Shown here: positions 9,231 to 17,757 of the stretch, one piece after another
Layout of the letters: each line of letters starts with the position of its first letter
Numbering within the stretch: position 1 is the stretch's first letter
NCBI GenBank assembly: GCA_963768715.1
Contig: CAVYJC010000008.1
Span: 124,001 to 188,000 of the forward strand
Length of the DNA stretch: 64,000 nucleotides
Reading direction: 5' to 3'
Origin: DATKEJ01 sp963768715
GTDB lineage: Bacteria; Bacteroidota; Rhodothermia; Rhodothermales; DATKEJ01
The notes under the pieces: model-generated
The model's database searches: none
What the model saw: the letters and a program-made list of their open reading frames with translations, nothing else
Told to the model about the DNA's origin: nothing
Translations under genes and position numbers: made by a program

Positions 9231-10778
9231 ATGATCCGAAATGCCGACCAGACGACTACTGTGCCGACTTGGATGAGTAGGGCGGCTACGGCTGTGCTCT
9301 TCGGATCCCTGTGGCTCGCCGGATCGAACGTTCTGGCGCAGCAGGTCGAGGAGGCGCCGTCGGTGGATACGACGGCGGCCGTAAGCGCCGAGGGCCTACC
9401 TTCCGAGGTCGCGCACGCGATGTCGGAAGCCGGCGGCCAGGAGATTGAGCACGAAGAGGCGCCTCCTGTCTGGCTGATCCTCCCGTTCATTCTGCTGCTG
9501 CTGATGATCGCGACGGGCCCTCTTCTTTACGAGAGCCACTGGCATCATCATTATCACAGGTACGCGGTCGGACTGGGGGTGCTGACGGGGATCTATTACT
9601 ACTTCGTCATGCATTCGCCCACGCCGATCATGCATGCGCTGACGGAGTACCTCTCATTTATTGCGTTGCTCGCATCGCTGTTTATCGCCTCCGGTGGCAT
9701 CCTCATCAGGGTGAACAGCAAGGGCACTCCACTGGCGAACGCGACGATGCTCTTCGTCGGCGCAGTGATTTCGAACGTGATCGGTACGACGGGCGCTTCT
9801 ATGCTGCTGATACAGCCGTACATGCGGCTGAATCAGGGCAGGATAAAGGCCTATCATATTATTTTCTTTATATTTATCGTATCCAACGTTGGTGGCGGGT
9901 TGACGCCGATTGGGGATCCTCCGCTATTCCTTGGTTTCCTGCGTGGCGTTCCATTCTTCTGGACGTTGGAGCATGTCTGGTATGCCTGGTTACCCACCGT
10001 CCTCTTGATCCTTGCGGTCTTCTACGTCTTTGATCGTCGGAACACGGCGCTCTGCACGACGGAATTGAGGGATGGCGTGACCAAGGTGCACATCAGCGGG
10101 CGAAAGAACTTCTTCTGGCTGGCGGCCGTGGTTCTGGCGGTTTTCATCGACCCGAACGTATTCTCGTGGGTCCCGGTGCTCCATTTCGGCGATTTTCACT
10201 TGCCGTTCGGCATTCGCGAGCTGGTCATGTTCTCGATCTGCTACTTTGCCTACCGCTATGCCAGTCAGGAGGCGCACGATGCCAACGACTTCAACTTTGC
10301 GCCGATCAAGGAAGTGGCCTGGTTGTTCATCGGCATCTTCCTGACGATGCAGCCGGCGCTCGAGTTGATACGCGATTTCGCGAACGCGAATCATGAGTCA
10401 CTGACCGTGGGGATGTTTTACTGGGGGACCGGCGCCTTGTCGGGCGTGCTCGACAATGCGCCGACGTACGTCTCATTCCTGTCTGCCGCGATGGGCAAGT
10501 TTGGGATGGATGTCAATGTTGTAGCCCAGGTGACCAATTTTGCGATGCCGGGTATTGGAGCGCCCGCGTTTCTGCAGGCCATTTCGATCGGGGCCGTGTT
10601 CTTCGGCGCGATGACCTATATCGGAAACGGACCGAATTTCATGGTGAAGGCGATTGCCGAATCGGCCGGCGTCGATTGCCCGTCTTTCGCCGGCTATTTT
10701 CTGCGATACAGCCTTCCCATTCTGGTTCCTATATACTTCCTTGTGTGGCTCGTATTGTATAGTGGATGGTTATTGTGA
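9231..10778 (+). CDS. nhaD: NhaD-type sodium:proton antiporter inside the complex I operon
   Basis: 515 aa. An N-terminal hydrophobic leader (ends near VLAQQ, residue 37) and an acidic linker to about residue 82 precede roughly 11-12 membrane helices. Family landmarks include SNVIGTTGASMLL, NVGGGLTPIGDPPLFLGFL and the C-terminal repeat FFGAMTYIGNGPNFMVKAIAE, typical of ion transporter (IT) superfamily NhaD proteins with inverted repeats. It lies between nuoM and pcd/nuoN with gaps of 25 and 15 bases, so it is co-transcribed with complex I. A role linking sodium and proton gradients to respiration is inferred. The start could also be the internal ATG 14 codons later. Confidence 0.93.
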   Translation: MIRNADQTTTVPTWMSRAATAVLFGSLWLAGSNVLAQQVEEAPSVDTTAAVSAEGLPSEVAHAMSEAGGQEIEHEEAPPVWLILPFILLLLMIATGPLLYESHWHHHYHRYAVGLGVLTGIYYYFVMHSPTPIMHALTEYLSFIALLASLFIASGGILIRVNSKGTPLANATMLFVGAVISNVIGTTGASMLLIQPYMRLNQGRIKAYHIIFFIFIVSNVGGGLTPIGDPPLFLGFLRGVPFFWTLEHVWYAWLPTVLLILAVFYVFDRRNTALCTTELRDGVTKVHISGRKNFFWLAAVVLAVFIDPNVFSWVPVLHFGDFHLPFGIRELVMFSICYFAYRYASQEAHDANDFNFAPIKEVAWLFIGIFLTMQPALELIRDFANANHESLTVGMFYWGTGALSGVLDNAPTYVSFLSAAMGKFGMDVNVVAQVTNFAMPGIGAPAFLQAISIGAVFFGAMTYIGNGPNFMVKAIAESAGVDCPSFAGYFLRYSLPILVPIYFLVWLVLYSGWLL

Positions 10779-10793
10779 CAAGGAGCAACTGAT

Positions 10794-11087
10794 ATGGCAC
10801 GTACCCCTTTATCTGACGATGAAATCCGATCGGCCCTTGGTGGGCTGGCAGGATGGGAGCATGCGGACGATAGTGTGAGGAAGAGCTTTCAGTTCAGTAC
10901 GTTCCGTGAAGCCGTGAGTTTTCTGATCAGGGTTTCGTTTGAAGCCGAACAACTGGATCATCACCCGGAGATACATAACGTTTACAACCGCGTGACGCTC
11001 ACGCTGCGAACGCACGACGCGGGTGACAAGGTGACCCGGGCAGACATCGACCTTGCCACGGCCATTGAATCTTTTTCCTGGGTTTAG
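10794..11087 (+). CDS. pcd: Pterin-4a-carbinolamine dehydratase
   Basis: 97 aa, full length for the PCD/DCoH family. The active-site signature is present as AEQLDHHPEIHNVYNRV (adjacent histidines and proline), followed by LTLRTHDAGDKVTRADIDLA. The known reaction is dehydration of 4a-hydroxytetrahydrobiopterin during pterin recycling for aromatic amino acid hydroxylases. It sits between nhaD and nuoN with gaps of only 15 and 12 bases. No hydroxylase gene is nearby, so its place in a respiratory operon may reflect another role. The same gene order is known from Rhodothermus marinus. Confidence 0.95.
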   Translation: MARTPLSDDEIRSALGGLAGWEHADDSVRKSFQFSTFREAVSFLIRVSFEAEQLDHHPEIHNVYNRVTLTLRTHDAGDKVTRADIDLATAIESFSWV

Positions 11088-11099
11088 GAGACCGACTGG

Positions 11100-12572
11100 A
11101 TGTACGACTCGTTTGCCGCTGATCTGTGGGCCATGTTCCCGATCGTGCTTGTCTGCTTGATCGGTCTGATTGTCGTGGTCGTCGACTGTTTCTGGAACGA
11201 TTCTCCGTGGCTTGCGGTCATCTCCGCAGCCGGTATGACAGCAGCCCTCATGTTAGAGAGCGGACGCCTTGGATACGGAGGTCTCGCTTTTTCCGAACTG
11301 CTCCGATATGGAGGAGTGGCCGCGTTCATGAACATGGTCGTCCTCCTGAGTGCGGCGCTCTCGATCGTGCTCTCCGTGCCCTACCTGACCCGCCTGAAAC
11401 ACAATTACGGCGAGGTCTATGCGCTGATCTGTTTTGCGACGGCCGGGATGATGTTCCTGGTATCCTCGAACAATCTGATCACGATCTTCATCGGCCTCGA
11501 AACGATGTCGATCTGCCTTTACGCGCTCACAGGACTCGTGCGCGAGGACGAAGGTGCAACGGAAGCCGCGCTCAAGTATTTCCTTCTCGGCGCGTTCTCG
11601 TCCGGATTCTTCCTGTACGGCATTGCCCTGATTTATGGGGCGAGCGGTTCCATGTATCTGCCGCAGATCGCGTCGTCGGTGGCGCTGGGCAAACCGCCTG
11701 TGATATTCTGGGCCGGTACGGCGCTGCTGATCGTCGGCTTCCTTTTCAAGGTCAGCGCCGTCCCGTTCCACATGTGGACGCCGGACGTGTATCAGGGCGC
11801 CCCCACAACGCTGACGGGCTTCATGGCTACGGGATCGAAAACGGCCGCGTTTACAGCGCTTGTTCTGGTAGGCTGGTACGCACTTCCGGCAGATAGTGTG
11901 ACCTGGCAGTTGACGCTCGCAATCGTCGCGGCGATAACGATGGTCGTCGGCAATGTGCTCGCGATATCGCAGAATAACGTGAAACGCATGCTCGCCTACT
12001 CGTCGATCGCGCATGCAGGTTACGTCCTCGTCGGACTGGCGGCCTCTTCACCCGCAGGGTACTCGGGCGTTCTTTATTACATGCTCGTCTATACGCTAAT
12101 GAATATCGGGGCGTTCGGCGTGATGGCCGTGTTTGAATGGGACGGTCATCAGGGACGGGAGCAGACCTTCGAATCTCTCGCTGGGGCAGGCTTGAAACGA
12201 CCCGTACTGGGTGTCGTCATGGCGTTCTTCATGTTCAGTCTGGCCGGTTTCCCGCCCTTTGCAGGATTTATCGGGAAAGTGCGCGTATTCGGTCCCGCCG
12301 TCGACGCCGGTATGACCTGGCTCGTCGTTATCGGCGTCCTGGCGAGCGCCGTGTCGGCGTTCTACTATCTGAGGGTGCTGTACTTCTTCTTCATGAAGAC
12401 GCCCGAGAGCGACGCCGATTCTGCCTTCCAGTCTCAGGCCGTGACGCTTGCGTCGATCGTCGTACTGATTATCTGCGCGGCCTCGCAGCTATGGTTCGGC
12501 CTCCTCCCATCCGGAATTCTTCATCTGACGGACGGGTTCTTCAACGTGTCGTCTCTCGCCGTTCTTCCGTGA
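11100..12572 (+). CDS. nuoN: NADH-quinone oxidoreductase subunit N
   Basis: 490 aa with about 14 membrane helices. Recognisable blocks are NLITIFIGLETMSICLYAL, VPFHMWTPDVYQGAPT and MLAYSSIAHAGYVLVG with conserved charged residues of the proton channel. It is the third antiporter-like subunit and the last gene of the complex I block here, 12 bases after pcd. The downstream gene starts 8 bases after its stop, so the transcript probably continues. Confidence 0.97.
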   Translation: MYDSFAADLWAMFPIVLVCLIGLIVVVVDCFWNDSPWLAVISAAGMTAALMLESGRLGYGGLAFSELLRYGGVAAFMNMVVLLSAALSIVLSVPYLTRLKHNYGEVYALICFATAGMMFLVSSNNLITIFIGLETMSICLYALTGLVREDEGATEAALKYFLLGAFSSGFFLYGIALIYGASGSMYLPQIASSVALGKPPVIFWAGTALLIVGFLFKVSAVPFHMWTPDVYQGAPTTLTGFMATGSKTAAFTALVLVGWYALPADSVTWQLTLAIVAAITMVVGNVLAISQNNVKRMLAYSSIAHAGYVLVGLAASSPAGYSGVLYYMLVYTLMNIGAFGVMAVFEWDGHQGREQTFESLAGAGLKRPVLGVVMAFFMFSLAGFPPFAGFIGKVRVFGPAVDAGMTWLVVIGVLASAVSAFYYLRVLYFFFMKTPESDADSAFQSQAVTLASIVVLIICAASQLWFGLLPSGILHLTDGFFNVSSLAVLP

Positions 12573-12579
12573 GGGCAGC

Positions 12580-13168
12580 GTGAAAGAGTTGATCGAACGT
12601 TACATACCAAATGCACCTGGACTCGGGCTCTACGTGCGCCCGAATATCCCGGATGACAAGCTCCGGAACGCCCTGTCCGACTATGCGCCTGCCGTGAGGC
12701 CGGCCGAGGTCGTCGCCCTCTACGACGCGACGCTCTTCGGTTCGGCGAAGGACGGCGCCGTGTTTACCGAGGACCGGATCGTGTTCCAGAACACGGATCT
12801 GCATCCTGGGCAGGAAATGCGCTACGATGACATCGTCGGCGTGTCGTCGAAGAAACGCCTTCTCGGGGGAATGAAGGTCCTCGTGGATCACAATCCGGGG
12901 CAGGCCACCGTGACACACACAATCGACTTTTCGGGAAAAGGTGAGGCGGCGGCCTACGTCGTGAGGTTCCTTCAGGAAGTTATGATGGCGCAGGCTGGAG
13001 ACGGAGACGAACCGCCGGAGTCAGCTGACCAGGCGCCCGAAGCGAAAGAATCCGAGGGACACCGGAACGGATCGGGTCTCCGTCGAAGCCGCGCTCGCGG
13101 GTCTCGTGGCGACGGGACGCCTGTCGCGTGCGGACTACAACAAGATGATGGGCGCGCTGGACGATTGA
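12580..13168 (+). CDS. Unknown PH-like protein with SHOCT-like C-terminus, frame interrupted
   Basis: The GTG start at 12580 follows nuoN by 8 bases. The first about 130 residues look like a compact alpha/beta domain (YDATLFGSAKDGAVFTEDRI, then MRYDDIVGVSSKKR), reminiscent of PH-like bacterial domains that respond to membrane stress. In the starting frame the sequence turns to low-quality Arg/Ser text after about residue 158 and runs into the convergent gene. Shifting by one base at the GGG at 13056-13058 instead gives a clean SHOCT-like tail (LAGLVATGRLSRADYNKMM) that stops at 13168, before the neighbour. This strongly suggests one extra base. The function is unknown. Confidence 0.7.
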
Positions 13169-13183
13169 GCGGGTCGAGGCCGG

Positions 13184-14791
13184 CTATCGTTTTTCAAAGA
13201 CGGTCTTGCCGCCGACCACTGTCCGGACAATCGATGCATCGCGGATCTGAGCGGGATCGATTCGTGTGAGATCTTGATCAATCATCACGAAATCGGCCAG
13301 CTTGCCGGTTTCGAGCGAGCCCTTGCGATCCTCCTGGAACGACGCGTACGCCGCGTCGATGGTATAGGCCCGCAGCGCCTCTTCCACAGAGATCTTCTGT
13401 TCCGGAACCCAGCCGTCGTCGTTGAGGTCGTCGAGTGTGCGACGAGTCGCGGCCGCATAGATGCCTTCGAGGGGCGTCGGCGGAGCCACGAACCAGTCAC
13501 TCCCGAATGCGAGGCGCGCTCCGCTATCCAGGAGGCTCCGGAACGCATATGTGGTCTTGATCCGCTCGGGTCCGATGACCCTCTCCGCCCACCGTCCGTC
13601 ATCTATGGCATGGTATGGCTGCATGCTCGCGATGACGTTGAGCTCGGCGAAGCGACCGAGATCGGCAGGATCGATGTGCTGCGCGTGCTCGATTCGAAAT
13701 CGGCGGTCCCGCGCCCCGTTTTCGTGTTCGACCCTTTCGTAAATGTCGAGGAGCATGCGTATTGCGCGATCCCCAATGGCGTGAGTCATCACCTGGAGAC
13801 CGTCCTTGTCTGCCGCACTGATCCAGGCGTACAGGTCCTCCTCCGAGTTGACCAGGAGGCCCGTGTCGTTTGGTGCGTCGGTGAAGGGGGAGAGGAAGGC
13901 CGCCGTGTGCGAGCCGAGAGAACCGTCGACGTATCCCTTCAGGATTCCGAAGCGCAGCCATTCATCCCCCGACCCGTGTGCATCGATCAGCATCTTGAGG
14001 TCGGCGTGGTGCCGCAGGGGCAGGCTCGCGTAAATGCGCGTCTTGAGCCGCCCTTCGACACGAGCGCGGCGAAATGCGTCGAGCGCCGGACTCGACCCCG
14101 ATGCATAGACGCCTTCATTCCCAGCATCGACGACAGAGGTCACGCCCTGCTCAGTCACATATGCCATGGCGGCGTCGAGAGCGCGATCTGCCTGCACGGG
14201 CGTCGGATCCGGGATATGCGGCGCCACGAGTCCCATCGCGTTGTCCTTCAGCAGTCCAGTCGGCATGCCACCGTTGCGTACGATCGTGCCTCCGTCGACT
14301 TCGCCGACATCTGCACCAATGCCGGCTTCTTTCAGCGCGAGCGAGTTCGCCAGCCCCATGTGGCCGTCGAGGCGAGTAACGAACACGGGATGTTCTGTGG
14401 TTACGGAATCGATCCAGCCTCTTGTCGGTAGCTCGCCGCCCCAGAGCTCGTGGTCCCAGTCTCCGCCGGTGATCCACGTTCCTTCGGGGAGCGTCGCGGC
14501 ATAGGCGCCGATCCGTTCGATGAACTCGGCGGGCGTCGAGGCATCGCGAAGCTGAACGGACGACAGGCGGAAGCCCCCATCCAGGAAATGCACGTGCGAA
14601 TCGATGAAGCCGGGCACGACGAACTGGCCTTGAGCGTCGATCAGAAGGGCTGTCGCCTGCGCAAACGGTGCGGCGTCCTCGTCGCTTCCGACGAAAGCCA
14701 GCGTGTCCCCGCGGACGGCCAGGGCCTCAGCCCAGGGGGCATCGTCGTTGGCCGTCCAGATCCGCGCGTTGGTGATGACGAGGTCCGACAT
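13184..14791 (-). CDS. Amidohydrolase family 3 (YtcJ-like) metal-dependent hydrolase
   Basis: 535 aa from the ATG at 14791. It has the amidohydrolase-3 layout: an N-terminal composite beta domain (LVITNARIWT), the metal motif VVPGFIDSHVHFLDGG near residue 60, then a TIM barrel with THAIGDRAIRMLLD and IEHAQHIDP, and a C-terminal strand region. Substrate is unknown for most of the family. Upstream, in another frame, an ATG at 14882 with a good ribosome site starts a lipoprotein leader. That leader joins this frame only if one base is removed near 14855, after which it reads GLVASGLLSSCGG. The true product is therefore probably an exported lipoprotein. Confidence 0.9.
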   Translation of the reverse strand: MSDLVITNARIWTANDDAPWAEALAVRGDTLAFVGSDEDAAPFAQATALLIDAQGQFVVPGFIDSHVHFLDGGFRLSSVQLRDASTPAEFIERIGAYAATLPEGTWITGGDWDHELWGGELPTRGWIDSVTTEHPVFVTRLDGHMGLANSLALKEAGIGADVGEVDGGTIVRNGGMPTGLLKDNAMGLVAPHIPDPTPVQADRALDAAMAYVTEQGVTSVVDAGNEGVYASGSSPALDAFRRARVEGRLKTRIYASLPLRHHADLKMLIDAHGSGDEWLRFGILKGYVDGSLGSHTAAFLSPFTDAPNDTGLLVNSEEDLYAWISAADKDGLQVMTHAIGDRAIRMLLDIYERVEHENGARDRRFRIEHAQHIDPADLGRFAELNVIASMQPYHAIDDGRWAERVIGPERIKTTYAFRSLLDSGARLAFGSDWFVAPPTPLEGIYAAATRRTLDDLNDDGWVPEQKISVEEALRAYTIDAAYASFQEDRKGSLETGKLADFVMIDQDLTRIDPAQIRDASIVRTVVGGKTVFEKR

Positions 14792-14982
14792 CGACTTGGG
14801 GTTCGTCGCGGTTCCGCCGCAGGACGACAGGAGGCCGGAGGCAACGAGGCCACGTTAACAGCATGAGTGTTCGGAACGACATTTCGATAATTCCTTTCCC
14901 TGACACGCGAATTGCGACCTATGAAGACGCCAGTGTAAGGGCAAAATGTGAACAAGTGGAAGAGAAAGTGCGACTACAGGAG

Positions 14983-15060
14983 AGACAGGTTTATAGACCT
15001 GACAGGTTTTAAAACCTGTCAGGTCTTAAGACCGGTCGGGTCTTAAGACCGGTCAGGTGT
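14983..15060. repeat. Palindromic CCTGACAGG / GACCGGTC element
   Basis: Two nested palindromes lie between the amidohydrolase start and the end of the PHP gene. The first is ACCTGACAGGTTTTAAAACC with its mirror TGTCAGGT (about 14995-15025). The second is two copies of TCTTAAGACCGGTC (about 15026-15055). Together they can form long stems, and the element probably works as a terminator or is a dispersed repeat. No gene fits in it. Confidence 0.7.
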
Positions 15061-15116
15061 GTTGGCTCAGGTGTTGTTGGCTCGTCAAAGAATCGATGCC
15101 CTGCCGCGCTTCAAGA

Positions 15117-16329
15117 TTACTTGAGGATGGCGGAATGGACCACCGGCTGGGTCCATGCCATCTCGACCTCGTTGTCGTGATTCGGATTCGTCTTGGGCTT
15201 GGATGAAATGACGCGCGCTCGAACGTACAGCTCGTCGTCTCTCAAGGCGTACGACGCTTGCGTCCCTTCCGCAGAAGAGAGCACGACGCCGACCGACCGC
15301 GTGCCGCTGGTCGTGTCGACGGAGGATCCGACGAACTCCGTCTTGTAGCTCACGCCGACCTCCGGCTTGGATCTCGATCTCCAGCCTGTCGGGCAGTCGT
15401 CTCACGTCGCGAAGGACAACGCCCGTACTCGCGTAGAATCGACCCGCCTCCATCGCATCGACGATGCCTTCCGGCGTCAAGGTATCCGCTCCGACCATGA
15501 CCCAGCCGCGTCCCGGATTGGCCAGCGAGCGATCCATCCCGTGGTAATGATGCGCGTCGTCTACCGCCAGGCCATACATCGGCTCGCCTCCGGTCGATAG
15601 ACGCGTCGCAAGAATGACGTCCCACATGTCTTCCACAGAAGAGTGGTCCGCATCACCCAGATTATGAACAAGGGGGTGACCATTGTAGATCTCAAAGAAC
15701 TTCTCGCCTTCCACCGCAAGAATGTCCTCGACGGTGATTCCCCAGCCGAAGTTCGGATGGTTGATGTGAGGAAACATCGCCTGGTGCGTCCGCTCACGCT
15801 GGGCCAGCACGGCATCGATGTTGCGCTGCATCACTTCCACAACGGTCGAGCCGCCCTGCGGAGGGATGAACTCCTTGACATTGGTCGCGTTGAGATGCAC
15901 CGGGAGCTTGTCGACCGATTCGGTGATTTCCTCGCTCTGAATGAGGATGAAACGATCAGGCTCTTCGAACGCGGCCCGCAGCTCAGCGAGCGTTTTCAGG
16001 CGAACGCGCGTCGTGCCCGCAACCGCTACCGTGTCGACCGCATTCGGCCCGAGATGGTCGACGTACTTGTCGAACGCCGGGCGCAGTTTCTGATCAACGT
16101 CTACCCACCGCTCTCCCTCGGAAAGGACGTTGTGGTCGGACAGAGCCAGAAAGTCATATCCGGCTTCGCGATACCAGTCGACGACCATGTCCGGAAAGTC
16201 GTCTCCGTCGCTCCACAGCGTATGCGTGTGGAGATTCCCGCGATACCATCGGATTTCCGGAGCTTTGGTTCCGTCTCGCTGCGCACAGGACGTGAGCGCG
16301 AGCAGGATCAGAGGGAGTACCCGTCTCAT
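15117..16329 (-). CDS. PHP-domain hydrolase lipoprotein, frame interrupted
   Basis: The start at 16329 opens a lipoprotein leader (LILLALTSCAQ, Cys near residue 15) and then a PHP domain with metal-ligand motifs GNLHTHTLWSDGDD, LSDHN and FPHINHPNFGWG. Family members are phosphoesterases or related metal-dependent hydrolases; the substrate is unknown. The starting frame decays into Arg-rich text after about residue 325 and ends at 15085. Skipping one base near 15360 gives a good C-terminal domain (SYKTEFVGSSVDTTSG to QPVVHSAILK) that ends at 15117. One extra base in GCCGGAGG is the likely cause. The gene follows the alpha/beta hydrolase gene by one base. Confidence 0.85.
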
Positions 16330-16330
16330 T

Positions 16331-17095
16331 TCAAGACTCGATCAATGAGTGCAGAAAGGTCAAAACCGCATCCCAGGTAGGCTCGGTGTCGGCGGTCACC
16401 CGACTGCTGTTGAGCATCGACGATCCATGGACGCCGCCCACGGCCACGAACGTACGATGACCCTCACTTGAAAACGAATCCATCTGGGTGCGAATCGACT
16501 CAATTTCCATTTCGGAGCTCGGTCTCAGCATCATCGCGGGCGTCGTCAACTGTGCCGCGGCCTCCTCGGGTCGACAGCCCGCCATCGGATCGCCGGATGC
16601 CGGTGAAAACGCGAGCACGCCGGCGACGTCCTCCCCGCGCTCTGCCGCCAGGCGAATGACCAGCGCCGCACTATAGCTGCTGCCCCAGAGAATGATGTCG
16701 CGCCGACCATATCGCTCGATCGCGTAGTCGAGCGTGGCCTCGAGATCCGGCGCGGCATCGCAGTACGATCCTTCCTGCAATCCGTTGGCCTCGATTGTCC
16801 GGTTTACCCCGCCGAGCCGGTCGCCGCCCTCTCTCTGGTCGATCGCTATGACGCTGAAGCCTTCATCGAGCAGCCGCGGTATAATCGGACCGTACTCGGC
16901 CCGGGCGTTGGCGCCTGCCTGGTGGAACAGCAGAATGAGAGGTTGCGCTTCATCCGGATCGTAGACGTCCCCATAAACGACGACGCTGTCCGACGTTAGA
17001 ATCGTGATCTCCGCGTCGTCATCGCCGGCCTGCGCGGAGGCCGTCGTGAACGGCAGGAGAAGCGCGGCGGTCGCCGCGAGAAGAAGCTTATGCAA
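16331..17095 (-). CDS. Secreted alpha/beta hydrolase (dienelactone hydrolase-like)
   Basis: 254 aa with a signal peptide (cleavage near ASA-QAGDD, residue 22). The fold landmarks are PLILLFHQAGANARAEYG (oxyanion strand), the nucleophile elbow ILWGSSYSAAL (Ser in G-S-S-Y-S), and a late GGVHGSSML with the candidate catalytic His. The last glycine of the usual GxSxG is Ser here. The gene lies one base upstream of the PHP hydrolase gene, so the two are probably co-expressed. Substrate is unknown; a periplasmic esterase or peptidase-like role is likely. Confidence 0.85.
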   Translation of the reverse strand: MHKLLLAATAALLLPFTTASAQAGDDDAEITILTSDSVVVYGDVYDPDEAQPLILLFHQAGANARAEYGPIIPRLLDEGFSVIAIDQREGGDRLGGVNRTIEANGLQEGSYCDAAPDLEATLDYAIERYGRRDIILWGSSYSAALVIRLAAERGEDVAGVLAFSPASGDPMAGCRPEEAAAQLTTPAMMLRPSSEMEIESIRTQMDSFSSEGHRTFVAVGGVHGSSMLNSSRVTADTEPTWDAVLTFLHSLIES

Positions 17096-17134
17096 GGTGA
17101 AATCCGTTTTTGTCCGATTGTCGCGACGGACATT

Positions 17135-17494
17135 TTATCGATTGAGCCGCTCTTCAATCAAGTCTATTAGGTCGGCAACCGTATGAACGCCGTTGATCGT
17201 CTCGGCATCCAGGAGCACGATCGGCTCCGTCGCGCCGTCTTCGAGAAGGATGATCGGCAGAGAAACGTCCGCCCGGTCATGCCGCTCCTGATACTCGTTC
17301 CTGTGCAGGAATTCGACAGGCAGGTCCAGCGATTCGAGGTAACGGCGCCATTCGGGCTTCATGGTGGCGGCTCCATACGTGACCGCACAGAGGTTGCACT
17401 CATAGGTGGATGGCGAAACCACTTTCTGCACCGCGTCTATCAGGGCATTGACGTACCCTGCGTCTGCGTTATAGACGACCACGAGTCGTTTCAT
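17135..17494 (-). CDS. Conserved hypothetical protein of about 119 residues
   Basis: I place the start at the ATG at 17494 (MKRLVVVYNADAGY), because the longer upstream frame has a poor Arg/Pro-rich composition. The protein has a thioredoxin-like flavour without a clear active site: an N-terminal strand, a CNLC motif near residue 29, ending in VADLIDLIEERLNR. Similar short proteins occur in Bacteroidota without known function. Its start overlaps the stop of a 41-residue frame (ATGA), which suggests translational coupling. Confidence 0.75.
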   Translation of the reverse strand: MKRLVVVYNADAGYVNALIDAVQKVVSPSTYECNLCAVTYGAATMKPEWRRYLESLDLPVEFLHRNEYQERHDRADVSLPIILLEDGATEPIVLLDAETINGVHTVADLIDLIEERLNR

Positions 17495-17616
17495 CGTCGC
17501 TCCGCTGCAGGTCGCTGTCGGATTGTAGCGAGGTCGCGCTCGAGCACGAGAGGGAAGTAGCGCGGATCCAGGTCGAACTGGAAGGACCACTCGAACCAGC
17601 GAGATATGGAAATCAT
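17491..17616 (-). CDS. Short DinB-like N-terminal remnant or leader peptide
   Basis: A 41-residue frame (MISISRWFEWSFQFDLDPRY start) overlaps the next gene by ATGA. The pattern W-F-E-x-x-F-x-F-D-L-x-P-x-x-F-P-x-x-L-E-R resembles the first helix of DinB/YfiT-like proteins, which are normally about 150-200 residues. It may be a remnant of such a gene or a short coupled upstream peptide. The resemblance is by eye only. Confidence 0.4.
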   Translation of the reverse strand: MISISRWFEWSFQFDLDPRYFPLVLERDLATIRQRPAAERR

Positions 17617-17757
17617 GAATAACCGGTCCTGTGAAACATTGAAGACCGAAACGAACGTATGTACGGTCTGTGTTTCCGAAATTAGGAAGCGTTACAGGTT
17701 TCCACGCGCGGCCGCCACCTTAGTGCGAACCGCCAGTCACAAAGCTTTGGTCCCAGC

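Noticed and set aside
13274..14431. 385-codon plus-strand ORF
   Set aside because: Mirror of the amidohydrolase; no domain and no ribosome site.
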